Below are positions 1 to 8,045 of a stretch of DNA of 64,000 nucleotides, piece by piece. The notes under the pieces are model-generated. The model was given only the letters and a program-made list of their open reading frames with translations, did no database searches and was not told where the DNA came from. The stretch covers positions 62,001-126,000 of the forward strand of contig NZ_QGNA01000008.1 of NCBI RefSeq assembly GCF_003173615.1, in the 5' to 3' direction. Numbering within the stretch: position 1 is the first letter of the stretch; every line of letters begins with the position of its first letter. Origin of the DNA: Falsiroseomonas bella (lineage in GTDB: Bacteria > Pseudomonadota > Alphaproteobacteria > Acetobacterales > Acetobacteraceae). The position numbers and the translations under genes were made by a program.

Positions 1-574
1 TGGTGGCCTCGAGGTTCGCGACCGCGGCCATCACCGGCCCCGGCGCGTGCAGGAAGGTGCCGGCGGGCGCGCCGGGCCAGTTGTGCATGCCGAAGATGCG
101 CTCCATCGGGAAGCGCTCGAACAGGCCTTCCTTCACCATCACCTCGCCGCCCGCGAGATTCTCCTCGGCGGGCTGGAAGACGAGGTAGACGGTGCCGTCG
201 AAGTTGCGCGTTTCCGCAAGGTACTTCGCGGCGCCGAGCAGCATGGTGGTGTGCCCGTCATGGCCGCAGGCATGCATCCTGCCGGGGATGGTGGAGGCGT
301 GCGGCAGGCCGGTGAGTTCCTGCAGCGGCAGCGCGTCCATGTCGGCGCGGAAGCCGATGGCGCGGCCGGAGTTGCCGTTGCCGCGGATCACGCCGACCAC
401 GCCGGTCTTCGCGATGCCGGTATGCACCTCGTCGCAGCCGAATTCCTTCAGTTTCGCGGCGACGATGCCGGCGGTGCGGACTTCATCGAAGCCGAGCTCG
501 GGGTGCTGGTGGAAGTCCCGCCGCCAGGCGGTCATCTCCGGGTGGAACTCGGCGATGCGGTTGATCACGGGCAT
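1..574 (-). CDS. M20-family metal-dependent amidohydrolase (hippurate/N-acyl-amino-acid hydrolase type), 3' part beyond window
   Basis: Only the first 191 codons are visible; the gene runs off the left edge. The N-terminus has the M20D (IAA-amino-acid hydrolase/hippuricase) pattern: HPELGF near residue 25, the metal-binding Asp in MDALP, HACGHDGH, and AEEN with the general-base and ligand glutamates. These enzymes cleave amide bonds of N-acylated amino acids in the cytosol using two divalent metals. ATG at 574 is preceded by GGAGA at good spacing. The gene lies 47 bp downstream of the dehydratase on the same strand, so the two are probably co-transcribed. The exact substrate cannot be told from sequence. 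Confidence 0.9.
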   Translation of the reverse strand, partial: MPVINRIAEFHPEMTAWRRDFHQHPELGFDEVRTAGIVAAKLKEFGCDEVHTGIAKTGVVGVIRGNGNSGRAIGFRADMDALPLQELTGLPHASTIPGRMHACGHDGHTTMLLGAAKYLAETRNFDGTVYLVFQPAEENLAGGEVMVKEGLFERFPMERIFGMHNWPGAPAGTFLHAPGPVMAAVANLEAT

Positions 575-621
575 GGGCGACCAGTCTCCGACGTGCGTGG
601 CGAGCGGCGGGCTGTGCCGGT

Positions 622-2328
622 CTAGCCCGGCGGGCGGAGGAAGGCGAGGTCGGCGCCGAGCGGGGCCTGGGTCACCTGCTCATGCACCAGCCGGTCCCAG
701 CCGCGGGCCGGGGCGGGGGCCGGCTGCCAGGCGGCGCGGCGGGCGGCGAGGGTCGCCTCGTCCACCAGCAGGTCGAGGCGGCGGTCCTTGACGGACAGGC
801 GGATGCGGTCGCCGGTCTCGGCCAGAGCGAGCGGGCCGCCCACCGCGGCCTCGGGTGCCACATGCAGCACGATGGTGCCGAAAGCGGTGCCGGACATGCG
901 GCAGTCGCTGATGCGGACCATGTCCTTCACGCCCGCCCGCGCCAGCTTCTTCGGGATGGGCAGGTAGCCGGCTTCCGGCATGCCGGCGGGGCTGCGCGGG
1001 CCGGCGCCCTTCAGCACCAGGATGTCCTGCGGCGTGACATCCAGCGCCGGGTCGTCGATGCGGTTCGCCAGGTCCTCGAGCCCGTCGAAGACGACGCAGC
1101 GCGCCTCCGTCTCGAACAGGGCGGGCGTGGCGGCGCTGCGCTTGAGGATGGCGCCGTCGGGCGCGAGGGAGCCGCGCAGGATCACGATGCCGCCGACCGG
1201 GCTGATCGGCGTCTCGCGCGCACGGATGATCTTGCGGTCCACGAAATGCGACCCGTCGCCGATCCGGGCGCGCAGCGGGGTGCCGTCGAGGTCGGGGGTG
1301 TCCAGGTGCAGCAGGTCCCGCAACTCCCAGAGCAGAGCCCGCATCCCGCCCGCTGCATGAAAGTCCTCCATGTAGCCTTCGCCGGTGGGCTTGAGGTCCA
1401 CCAGAACGGGCGTCGTCTCGGACAGCGCATCGAGCCGCGCGAGGTCGAGCGTGACGCCGGCGCGGCCGGCGATGGCCGCCAGGTGCACGACGGCGTTGGT
1501 GGAGCCGCCGAGGGAGAGCAGCACGCGCATCGCGTTCTCGACGCTCTCCACCGTGACCAGCGCCGCGGGCGGCATCGGCTTCTGGATCAGCCGCACGGCC
1601 TGGGCACCGGCTTCCTCGGCGATGCGCAGGCGGTCGGCATGCACGGCGGGGGCGCTGGCGGCGTCGAGCGGCATGAAGCCCAGCACGGCGGCGATGCAGG
1701 CCATGGTGCTGGCGGTGCCCATCACGCCGCAGGTGCCGGCGGTGGTGGCGAGTTTTCCTTCGATGGTCGCGATCTTGTCTTCCGTCACCTCGCCGGCGCG
1801 GTATTTCGCCCAGTAGCGGCGGCAATCGGTGCAGGCGGAGAGGCGCTCGCCCTCGAAGGCCTGGGCGAGCATCGGGCCCGTGACCAGCATCACGGAGGGC
1901 GTGCCGGCGCTGACGGCGGCCATGAGCTGGGCCGGCACGGTCTTGTCGCAGCCGCCGATCAGCACGGCCGCGTCCATCGGCTGGGCGGCCAGCATCGCCT
2001 CCGTGTCGAGCGCCATCAGGTTGCGGTAGTGCATGGAGCAGGGGTTCAGCGAGGGCTCGCAGAGCGAGACGGTCGGGAAGGCCAGCGGCAGGCCGCCGGC
2101 CGCCAGCACGCCGCGCTTCACCGCCTCCAGCAGCTCGGGGACGGTGCGGTGGCAGTTGTTGTAGTCGCTGGCCGTGTCGGCGATGCCGACCACCGGCTTG
2201 TCCAGCATGGCCTGGGAGTAGCCCATGGACTTGGCGAAGCTGCGCCGGAGATAGAGGGCGAATTCCCGGTCCCCGTAGTTGGAGGAGCGGTTGGCGAGGC
2301 CAAGCTTGCGGGGCGTGCCGGTGGTCAT
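622..2328 (-). CDS. IlvD/Edd-family dehydratase, probably a sugar-acid (pentonate) dehydratase
   Basis: A 568-residue Fe-S dehydratase. Three cysteines fall at residues 59 (NNCHR), 127 (GGCDKT) and 200 (GTCGVMGT). These are the numbers I remember for the [2Fe-2S] ligands of rhizobial L-arabinonate dehydratase, with the Mg-binding Lys at 129. The stretch ACTDCRRYWAKYRAGE is also typical of the pentonate branch rather than of housekeeping IlvD. Predicted reaction: dehydration of an aldonic acid to a 2-keto-3-deoxy acid. I chose ATG 2328 because GGGAGAA precedes it; an open frame continues upstream to 2511 but overlaps the VOC gene. Substrate is inference; dihydroxy-acid dehydratase remains possible. 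Confidence 0.9.
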   Translation of the reverse strand: MTTGTPRKLGLANRSSNYGDREFALYLRRSFAKSMGYSQAMLDKPVVGIADTASDYNNCHRTVPELLEAVKRGVLAAGGLPLAFPTVSLCEPSLNPCSMHYRNLMALDTEAMLAAQPMDAAVLIGGCDKTVPAQLMAAVSAGTPSVMLVTGPMLAQAFEGERLSACTDCRRYWAKYRAGEVTEDKIATIEGKLATTAGTCGVMGTASTMACIAAVLGFMPLDAASAPAVHADRLRIAEEAGAQAVRLIQKPMPPAALVTVESVENAMRVLLSLGGSTNAVVHLAAIAGRAGVTLDLARLDALSETTPVLVDLKPTGEGYMEDFHAAGGMRALLWELRDLLHLDTPDLDGTPLRARIGDGSHFVDRKIIRARETPISPVGGIVILRGSLAPDGAILKRSAATPALFETEARCVVFDGLEDLANRIDDPALDVTPQDILVLKGAGPRSPAGMPEAGYLPIPKKLARAGVKDMVRISDCRMSGTAFGTIVLHVAPEAAVGGPLALAETGDRIRLSVKDRRLDLLVDEATLAARRAAWQPAPAPARGWDRLVHEQVTQAPLGADLAFLRPPG

Positions 2329-2359
2329 CGGGGCGATTCTCCCTTCCGCCCCGCCGCCA

Positions 2360-2755
2360 TCACGCCGGGGGGCGGTGGCAGACGCAGCAGAGCTTGTTTC
2401 CGTCGAGGTCGCGCGCATAGGCGCCGTAGTAGTCGGCATGGTAGTGCGGCCGCAGGCCCGGTCCACCCTCGTCCCGGCCGCCGGCGGCGAGGATGGCGGC
2501 ATGGACGGCATCCACCGTGGCGCGGTCCGGCGCTTCGAAGGCGACGGTCACGCCATTGCCGACGCGGGCGAGGCGGCCGTCGATCGGGCGCATGAGCCAG
2601 ATCTGCGGCGTGGTCTCCGGCGCCGCGGCATAGCCGGCATACCCCTTCTCCAGGTCGCTCTCCTGCCGGGCGATGCCGAGCAGGGCCAGGATGCGGTCGT
2701 AGAAGGCGATGGCGCGCGGCAGGTCGTTGGTGCCGAGGGTGACATGGCTGAACAT
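2360..2755 (-). CDS. VOC-family (glyoxalase/dioxygenase fold) protein
   Basis: A 131-residue single-domain VOC protein beginning FSHVTLGTND with the usual beta-alpha-beta-beta-beta halves. The C-terminal half carries ADYYGAYARDLDGNKL, the typical glyoxalase/bleomycin-resistance ending in which the metal-ligand strand precedes DxDGN. It is the first gene of a minus-strand unit; the dehydratase starts 31 bp downstream. VOC proteins may be lyases, isomerases or dioxygenases and the sequence does not decide which. Start ATG 2755 is preceded by GGGAGATCCGCC. Confidence 0.9.
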   Translation of the reverse strand: MFSHVTLGTNDLPRAIAFYDRILALLGIARQESDLEKGYAGYAAAPETTPQIWLMRPIDGRLARVGNGVTVAFEAPDRATVDAVHAAILAAGGRDEGGPGLRPHYHADYYGAYARDLDGNKLCCVCHRPPA

Positions 2756-2831
2756 GGCGGATCTCCCGTGATGCGGGACGGTCCTGGCATGGCGGGGCTT
2801 TGCAGATCCTGCGAAGTTGCCGGGGCGTGGC

Positions 2832-2845
2832 GGTATCAGGATACC
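2832..2845. promoter_or_regulatory. Perfect dyad in the rplM/VOC divergent intergenic region
   Basis: GGTATC-AG-GATACC is a perfect 6-bp inverted repeat with a 2-bp centre, upstream of the putative rplM -35 box and between two divergent genes. It could be an operator for either gene. Only the symmetry is observed; no regulator is identified. Confidence 0.35.
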
Positions 2846-2869
2846 ACAGGCGCGAAATCGCGGTAACGC

Positions 2870-2898
2870 TTGACTTTCCGGCCCTTCCCCGCGATACG
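2870..2898 (+). promoter_or_regulatory. Putative sigma-70-type promoter of rplM-rpsI
   Basis: TTGACT at 2870-2875 and GATACG at 2893-2898 are separated by exactly 17 bp and lie 36 bp upstream of the rplM start codon. The -35 matches consensus in five of six positions; the -10 is weak, as is common in GC-rich alphaproteobacteria. No other good candidate is seen before rplM. Confidence 0.55.
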
Positions 2899-2933
2899 GC
2901 CCGCCGAACCCCGTTTCGGATCACTGTAAGAAG

Positions 2934-3404
2934 ATGCTGACGAGACAGACCACCTCCATCAAGCCGGCGGAGGTCAGCAAGAACTGGGTGCTGATCGACG
3001 CGGAAGGCCTCGTGCTGGGCCGCCTTGCCTCGATCGTCGCCAACCGGCTGCGCGGCAAGCACAAGGCGCAGTTCACCCCGCATGTGGATTGCGGCGACCA
3101 TGTCGTCGTGATCAACGCCCGGAAGGTCCGCGTGACGGGCCAGAAGGCGGAGCAGGCGGTGTTCTACTGGCACACCGGCTATGCCGGCGGCATCAAGGGC
3201 CGCAGCTTCCGCGAGCGGATCGAGAGCGCCCACCCCGAGCGCGTGATCGAGAAGGCGGTGGAGCGGATGATCACGCGCGGCCCGCTCGGCCGGCGGCAGA
3301 TGAAGAACCTGCACGTCTATGCCGGGCCCGAGCATCCGCATGGCGGCAACACCCCGGCCGCGCTCGACGTCGGCGCGATGAACCGCAAGAACAAGGTGGC
3401 GTAA
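2934..3404 (+). CDS. rplM: 50S ribosomal protein L13
   Basis: 156 residues, the normal size for alphaproteobacterial L13. Hallmarks are the N-terminal [21 protein letters not shown], the central GDHVVVINA and the C-terminal half with [12 protein letters not shown] and YAGPEHPH. L13 is an early-assembly protein of the large subunit. It is followed after 4 bp by rpsI, the canonical rplM-rpsI operon. ATG 2934 follows TAAGAAG; the spacing is short but no better start exists. Confidence 0.97.
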   Translation: MLTRQTTSIKPAEVSKNWVLIDAEGLVLGRLASIVANRLRGKHKAQFTPHVDCGDHVVVINARKVRVTGQKAEQAVFYWHTGYAGGIKGRSFRERIESAHPERVIEKAVERMITRGPLGRRQMKNLHVYAGPEHPHGGNTPAALDVGAMNRKNKVA

Positions 3405-3408
3405 TTCG

Positions 3409-3912
3409 ATGAGCGAGCAGACTTCCCGCAGCGGCTCGCTGGCCGAGCTGAAGGACATGGTGAGCGCGGCCGGTGGCCCCGCCGCCGCCCAGGCCGAAGC
3501 CCCGCGCGAGCCGAAGCGTGACGCCCAGGGCCGTTCCTACGCGACCGGCCGCCGCAAGAACGCCATTGCCCGCGTCTGGGTGAAGCCCGGCAAGGGCGAG
3601 ATGGAGATCAACGGCAAGACGCTGTCGAAGTATTTCGCCCGGCCGGTGCTGCGCATGCTGATCTCGCAGCCCTTCCTGGTGACGGACCGCTACCAGCAGT
3701 TCGACGTCTACGCGACCGTCGTCGGCGGCGGCCTTTCGGGCCAGGCCGGCGCGCTGCGCCACGGCATCTCCCGCGCGCTGACCTACTACGAGCCGGGGCT
3801 GCGCCCGCTGCTCAAGAAGGCCGGCTTCCTCACCCGCGACCCGCGCGCGGTGGAGCGCAAGAAGTACGGCAAGCCGAAGGCGCGACGTTCGTTCCAGTTC
3901 TCCAAGCGCTGA
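3409..3912 (+). CDS. rpsI: 30S ribosomal protein S9
   Basis: 167 residues. The first ~43 residues are an Ala/Glu-rich extension absent from E. coli S9 but usual in alphaproteobacteria. The S9 core starts at [14 protein letters not shown] and includes [22 protein letters not shown], and the basic tail ending FQFSKR that reaches the P-site tRNA. Second gene of the rplM-rpsI operon and followed by a good terminator hairpin. Confidence 0.97.
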   Translation: MSEQTSRSGSLAELKDMVSAAGGPAAAQAEAPREPKRDAQGRSYATGRRKNAIARVWVKPGKGEMEINGKTLSKYFARPVLRMLISQPFLVTDRYQQFDVYATVVGGGLSGQAGALRHGISRALTYYEPGLRPLLKKAGFLTRDPRAVERKKYGKPKARRSFQFSKR

Positions 3913-3962
3913 CGCCCAGCGGACCGGGCGTCACGCCCGGCCTGCATGGCTGGTTCATCCGG

Positions 3963-3997
3963 GGGGCGGGTCCGCAAGGGCCCGCCCCTCTTGCTTT
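3963..3997 (+). terminator. Rho-independent terminator after rpsI
   Basis: The stem GGGGCGGG...CCCGCCCC (3963-3970 with 3981-3988) has a short loop and is followed by a T-rich TCTTGCTTT. A second smaller hairpin, CCGGGCGT-C-ACGCCCGG, lies just upstream at about 3923-3939. Placed between rpsI and argC, it fits termination of the ribosomal protein operon. Confidence 0.75.
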
Positions 3998-4043
3998 CCG
4001 GGGTCGGAATCCGGCCCCATCTCGCGGCGAAAGGAGCCGTATC

Positions 4044-5006
4044 ATGGCCAAGGGCCCCATCCCGAGCGTCTTCATCGACGGCGAGTCCGGCACGACCGGG
4101 CTGCAGATCCGCGACCGCCTGGCGCGATTCCCCGGCATCGCGCTGCGCTCCATCGCCGCCGAGCAGCGCAAGGACCCCGCGGCCAAGCGCGCGCTGATGG
4201 CGGAGGTGGACCTGGTCGTGCTCTGCCTGCCCGACGACGCCGCGAAGGAAGCGGCGGCGATGGCGGCGGAGCTCGGCGATGCGGCGCCGAAGCTGCTCGA
4301 CGCCTCCACCGCGCATCGCGTGCATCCCGATTGGGTCTACGGCTTCGCCGAGTTGAACGCGGCGCAGGAAGCGGCCATTGCCGCGGCGCCGCGGGTGGCG
4401 AACCCGGGCTGCTACCCCACGGGCGCCATCGCGCTGATCCGCCCGCTGGTCGAGGCCGGCATCCTGCCGCGCGACTATCCGGTCACGATCAACGCCGTCT
4501 CCGGCTATTCGGGCGGCGGCAAGGCGATGATCGCGGAGTTCGAGCCGGCGCGCACCGCAGCCCCGTTCTTCCTCTACGGGCTCTCGCTGGAGCACAAGCA
4601 CCTGCCGGAGATGCAGACCTATGGCGGGCTGACGCGCCGGCCGCTCTTCGTGCCGAGCGTCGGCGACTTCGCGCAGGGCATGCTGGTGAGCCTGCCACTG
4701 CACCTGTCGCTGCTGAACGGCAATCCGAAGCCCGCCGATCTGGAGGCGGCGCTGCAGGAGGCCTATGCGCGCTCCGCCTGGGTCAGCGTGCAGCCGGCGG
4801 ACGGCAAGGCACGGCTGGCGCCGGAGGAGCTCAACGGCTCCAACAGGCTGGAGCTGCGCGTCTACGGCAACGAGAAGCACGGCCAGGCGGTGCTGGTCGC
4901 GAAGCTCGACAACCTGGGCAAGGGCGCGTCGGGGGCCGCGGTGCAGAACATCGGGCTGATGCTCGGCCTGGATGTCGCGCCGGCGCTGCCGCTCGCCGCC
5001 GAATAG
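4044..5006 (+). CDS. argC: N-acetyl-gamma-glutamyl-phosphate reductase (short type)
   Basis: 320 residues, the shorter ArgC class. The N-terminal Rossmann part starts with the NADP motif DGESGTTG. The catalytic cysteine is in NPGCYPTG near residue 118, followed by the C-terminal domain with EHKHLPEM and the proton-relay histidines. It reduces N-acetylglutamyl-phosphate to the semialdehyde in arginine synthesis. Start ATG 4044 is preceded by AAAGGAG. It precedes the gamma-carbonic-anhydrase-like gene by 12 bp. Confidence 0.95.
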   Translation: MAKGPIPSVFIDGESGTTGLQIRDRLARFPGIALRSIAAEQRKDPAAKRALMAEVDLVVLCLPDDAAKEAAAMAAELGDAAPKLLDASTAHRVHPDWVYGFAELNAAQEAAIAAAPRVANPGCYPTGAIALIRPLVEAGILPRDYPVTINAVSGYSGGGKAMIAEFEPARTAAPFFLYGLSLEHKHLPEMQTYGGLTRRPLFVPSVGDFAQGMLVSLPLHLSLLNGNPKPADLEAALQEAYARSAWVSVQPADGKARLAPEELNGSNRLELRVYGNEKHGQAVLVAKLDNLGKGASGAAVQNIGLMLGLDVAPALPLAAE

Positions 5007-5018
5007 GGGAACGACCAC

Positions 5019-5567
5019 ATGGACGACCTGCATCCCAGGGCCGCGCGCGGCCCCATCCTGCCCTTCGAGGGCCAGTTCCCGCGCATCCACCCCGAGGCCT
5101 GGGTGGCGCCGACCGCCGTCGTCGTCGGCGATGTCGAGATCGGGGCGGAGACCTCGATCTGGTACCACTGCGTGCTGCGCGGCGACACCAACATCATGCG
5201 CATCGGCGCGCGCACCAATGTGCAGGACGGCTCCATCCTGCACCTCAACGCCGGCGCGGAGCCGCTGATCATCGGCGACGACGTCACGATCGGGCATGCC
5301 TGCATCGTGCACGCCTGCACGCTGAAGAACCGCGCCTTCGTCGGCATGGGCGCGACGGTTCTGGACCGCGCGGTGATCGAGGAAGGCGGGATGCTCGGCG
5401 CGGGCGGGCTGCTGCCGCCGGGCAAGATCATCGGGCCGAACGAGCTGTGGATGGGCAACCCCGCGAAGCTCGTGCGCGTGATGACGGCGGAGGAGCGCGC
5501 GCGCTTCGACCGCACCGCGGTGCACTACGTGGAACTCGCGAAGCGACACCGCGCGAGCCTGGCGTGA
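5019..5567 (+). CDS. Gamma-carbonic-anhydrase-like hexapeptide-repeat protein
   Basis: 182 residues of left-handed beta-helix hexapeptide repeats (I-G-x-x-x/V-x-D/G). Three histidines expected to bind metal are visible in SILHLN and IGHACIVHAC. The C-terminal helix MGNPAKLVR is typical of the YrdA/PaaY/CaiE group. Activity as a carbonic anhydrase is known for only some members. It sits 12 bp after argC and its stop overlaps the start of the first lipoprotein gene (GTGA), so all three may be read from one transcript. Confidence 0.92.
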   Translation: MDDLHPRAARGPILPFEGQFPRIHPEAWVAPTAVVVGDVEIGAETSIWYHCVLRGDTNIMRIGARTNVQDGSILHLNAGAEPLIIGDDVTIGHACIVHACTLKNRAFVGMGATVLDRAVIEEGGMLGAGGLLPPGKIIGPNELWMGNPAKLVRVMTAEERARFDRTAVHYVELAKRHRASLA

Positions 5568-6115
5568 TCCGCCGTGGCCTGCTGCTGCTGCCGCTGCTGC
5601 TGGCCGCCTGCGAGCGGATGACCGTGGAGCCCGTGGCCGAGCTGCCGCCCGAGGTGATGCGCGGCGCGGGCGATCCGGCGCGCTTCGCGACGGAGAGCGC
5701 GGCGCATGCCTTCCTCGACCGGGAGCGCGCGCTGCGCGGCGATCCGGCCGCCGCCGCCTTCGCGGCCGCGATGGTGGAGAATGCCGCGACGGCCTTCCAG
5801 GACGGCGGGCGCTTCGCCGACGGCCCCTGGGTGACGCGGCTGCTGCGCGAGGGCCGGGCGGCGCTGCGCCAGGCGATCGGCCTGACTGCCGAGGCGACGC
5901 CGCAGCAGGCGCAGGATGCGCTGCTCGCCGCCGCGGCCGCCTTCCGCCGCGGCGACCAGGCGGGGGCCGCCGCGGCGCTGGCGCCGGTCGCCCAGCGCAA
6001 CGCCGACCCGGCGACGGCGCTGGCGGCGCTGGAGACGCCGCAGCCGCTGCGGCGCGCGCTGCGCGAGGCGCGCGCGATGCTCAGCCGCGAGTCGGGCGGC
6101 GGCGCCAATCGCTGA
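5564..6115 (+). CDS. Lipoprotein paralog 1 of 5, unknown function
   Basis: 183 residues from a GTG start that overlaps the upstream stop by 4 bp (GTGA). The signal peptide ends in the lipobox LLAAC around residue 17. The mature part is alpha-helical and Ala/Arg-rich. Landmarks shared with its four neighbours are DPARF, a central helix ending in ALRQAIGL, and the module QQAQDALLAAAAAFRRGDQ followed by AAAALAPVA. It is the most divergent copy because the DQRWIG-like motif of copies 2 and 3 is missing. I recognise no named family. Predicted outer- or inner-membrane-anchored periplasmic protein. Confidence 0.8.
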   Translation: MIRRGLLLLPLLLAACERMTVEPVAELPPEVMRGAGDPARFATESAAHAFLDRERALRGDPAAAAFAAAMVENAATAFQDGGRFADGPWVTRLLREGRAALRQAIGLTAEATPQQAQDALLAAAAAFRRGDQAGAAAALAPVAQRNADPATALAALETPQPLRRALREARAMLSRESGGGANR

Positions 6116-6245
6116 GCGCGTCGGGCGGAACGCACACGAAGTGGATACGGTTTGTGCCTTTCCGCCTGCGGTTGCGGGGGCCTAGCCTGAGGCTCCGCGC
6201 GGGCGCTTCGGGCTCGCCGGCGCCCTCGCCACGGAGACACGCTCC

Positions 6246-6815
6246 ATGCGGACCCTCGCCGCCCTGATCGGGCTCTCGCTTCTCGCCGGTTGCGCGCAGA
6301 CCGGGCCGACAGCCTCGGTGCCGACGCCGAACCTGCCGGCCTCGCTTGCCAGCATCATCACCGATCCGGCGCGGACGGCGATCAACAACACCGCCGCGGT
6401 GTTCGGCAATCCGGCCAGCGTGCAGGGCCGCCCGATCGCGGTGGCGGAGGCGATCTCCCAGCTCGAATGGCTGACGCCGGAGCTTTCGAACGACCAGCGC
6501 TTCATCGGCATGCCGCCGACGGTGGCGGGATCCGTCCGCCAGGGGCGGGACGCGGTGCGCGAGGCCTTCGGCGTGCGGCCCGACACCAGCCCGCAGGCGG
6601 CGGTCAACGCCTTCGACGCGGCGGCCGCGGCCTATCGCGCCAACGACCCGCCGGGCGCGCAGACCGCGCTGGCCGCGGTCACCGGGGCGGACGGCGCGGC
6701 GCGTGCCGCTTCGCTGCTCTCGGCGCTGCCGCGGATCCCGCAGGCGGCGGCCGGAACCTCGGCGGCGGTCAGCGGCTTGGCGCAGATGAACGAGAGGACG
6801 CCGCCGCGGCGCTGA
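6246..6815 (+). CDS. Lipoprotein paralog 2 of 5, unknown function
   Basis: 189 residues. Signal peptide with lipobox LLAGC at about residue 16. Shared array landmarks are DPARTAI, LEWLTPELSNDQRFIGM, VREAFGV, PQAAVNAFDAAAAAYRAND and a C-terminal ALPRIPQAA. The start is ATG 6246, preceded by GGAGACACGCTCC. It lies 130 bp after copy 1, which leaves room for a separate promoter. No recognised domain. Confidence 0.82.
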   Translation: MRTLAALIGLSLLAGCAQTGPTASVPTPNLPASLASIITDPARTAINNTAAVFGNPASVQGRPIAVAEAISQLEWLTPELSNDQRFIGMPPTVAGSVRQGRDAVREAFGVRPDTSPQAAVNAFDAAAAAYRANDPPGAQTALAAVTGADGAARAASLLSALPRIPQAAAGTSAAVSGLAQMNERTPPRR

Positions 6816-6865
6816 CCCGCGCGGCCTGGACGGCGCGGCGACCCCGCGCCGGAGGGAAGACCGTC

Positions 6866-7441
6866 ATGCTGCGCCGTATTGCGCTGCTGCTGCCCTTGAT
6901 GCTCGCGGCCTGCGGCACGCCGCCGCCCGGCCCGGCGCCGGTGACCCTGCCCGAGAGCGCCGCGCCGCAGGGGCTCGGCGATCCGACGCGAGGGGCGATC
7001 CTGTCGGCCGCCTATGTCTTCGCCCGGCCGGACACCATCGCGGGCGATCCCGCGGCGGGGGCGGAGGCGCTGGGGCGGCTGGAATTCCTCACCGTGGAGC
7101 TCGCCACGGACCAGCGCTGGATCGGGCTCTACCCGCTGGTGGTGCCGCTGCTGCAGGACGGGCGCGCGGAAGCCCGCGCCGCTTTCGGGATCCCGCCCAT
7201 GGTGCCGCCCCAGGCAGCGGTGGATGCGCTGCTCGGGGCCGCGGCGGCGCTGCGCGCGGGGGACCGGGCCGGCGCCACGGCGCGGCTCGGAACGCTCGTG
7301 GGCGCGCCGGGCGTCGAGCCGATGCTGGCGCGGCTGGCTGCCTTCCCCGTCCTGCCGCGCGCCGCCTTCGCGCTGGCGCAGGCGCAGGCCGGAATGCGCC
7401 GGATGGATGACGACGGCAGGAGGGGACGGTGGTGGTTCTGA
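6866..7441 (+). CDS. Lipoprotein paralog 3 of 5, unknown function
   Basis: 191 residues. Lipobox LAAC at about residue 17 follows a classic hydrophobic core. It shares DPTRGAILSAAYVF, LEFLTVELATDQRWIG, ARAAFGI, PQAAVDALLGAAAALRAGDRAGA and FPVLPRAAFA with its neighbours, making it the clearest match to copy 2. GGAGGGAAGACCGTC precedes ATG 6866. Its last 13 bases overlap the start of copy 4, indicating translational coupling. Confidence 0.83.
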   Translation: MLRRIALLLPLMLAACGTPPPGPAPVTLPESAAPQGLGDPTRGAILSAAYVFARPDTIAGDPAAGAEALGRLEFLTVELATDQRWIGLYPLVVPLLQDGRAEARAAFGIPPMVPPQAAVDALLGAAAALRAGDRAGATARLGTLVGAPGVEPMLARLAAFPVLPRAAFALAQAQAGMRRMDDDGRRGRWWF

Positions 7442-7992
7442 ACCGGGCCGGGGCGTGGGCGGCCGGGCTGGTGCTGCTGCTCGGCGCCTGCGCCGCGCCG
7501 CCCGAGCCGGTGCCGCCGGTGCCTCTCCAGCCGCAGGCGAGCGCCGCGGACCCGGCGCGCCAGGCGGTGCTCAGCGCCGCGGCCGCCTTCGCCGATCCGG
7601 CCCGCCTGGCCGGGCATCCGGCGGATGCGGCGCGGGCGGTGGCGCAGCTCGCCTGGATGAGCGTGGCGCTGCAGCAGGACCAGTGGTGGACCGGGGCCAA
7701 TCCCACCCTGTTCTTCACGCTGCGCGAGGCGGAGCGGGAGGTGCGCGGCGCGCTCGGCGTCCGCCCGGAGGCGACCACGGCCGCCGTGACGATGGCCTTC
7801 GCCGCCGCCGCCTCGGCGCTGGAGCGGGACAGGCGGGATGAGGCGGCAGCGGCGCTGGCGCCGGTCGCAGCCGCGGGCGGGGAGGCCGTGCTGACGCGCC
7901 TCGATCCGATGCCGCTGATGCCCCGCGCTGCCGCGGCCACCCACTTCGCCGACCAGCAGATGCTGGAGATCATGCGGTCCGATCCGGAGTAG
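7429..7992 (+). CDS. Lipoprotein paralog 4 of 5, unknown function
   Basis: 187 residues from a GTG start with the strong ribosome site AGGAGGGG inside the end of copy 3. Lipobox LLGAC is at about residue 21. Array landmarks are DPARQAVLSAAAAF, DQWWTGAN (the equivalent of DQRWIG), VRGALGV, the Ala-rich helix and PLMPRAAAA near the end. Function unknown; orientation and coupling suggest that copies 3 and 4 are made together. Confidence 0.82.
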   Translation: MVVLNRAGAWAAGLVLLLGACAAPPEPVPPVPLQPQASAADPARQAVLSAAAAFADPARLAGHPADAARAVAQLAWMSVALQQDQWWTGANPTLFFTLREAEREVRGALGVRPEATTAAVTMAFAAAASALERDRRDEAAAALAPVAAAGGEAVLTRLDPMPLMPRAAAATHFADQQMLEIMRSDPE

Positions 7993-8045
7993 GCGCCGCG
8001 CCGCGCCTCGGCTATCGCTGCCGGCGCTGTCCGAAGGAGACGCGG

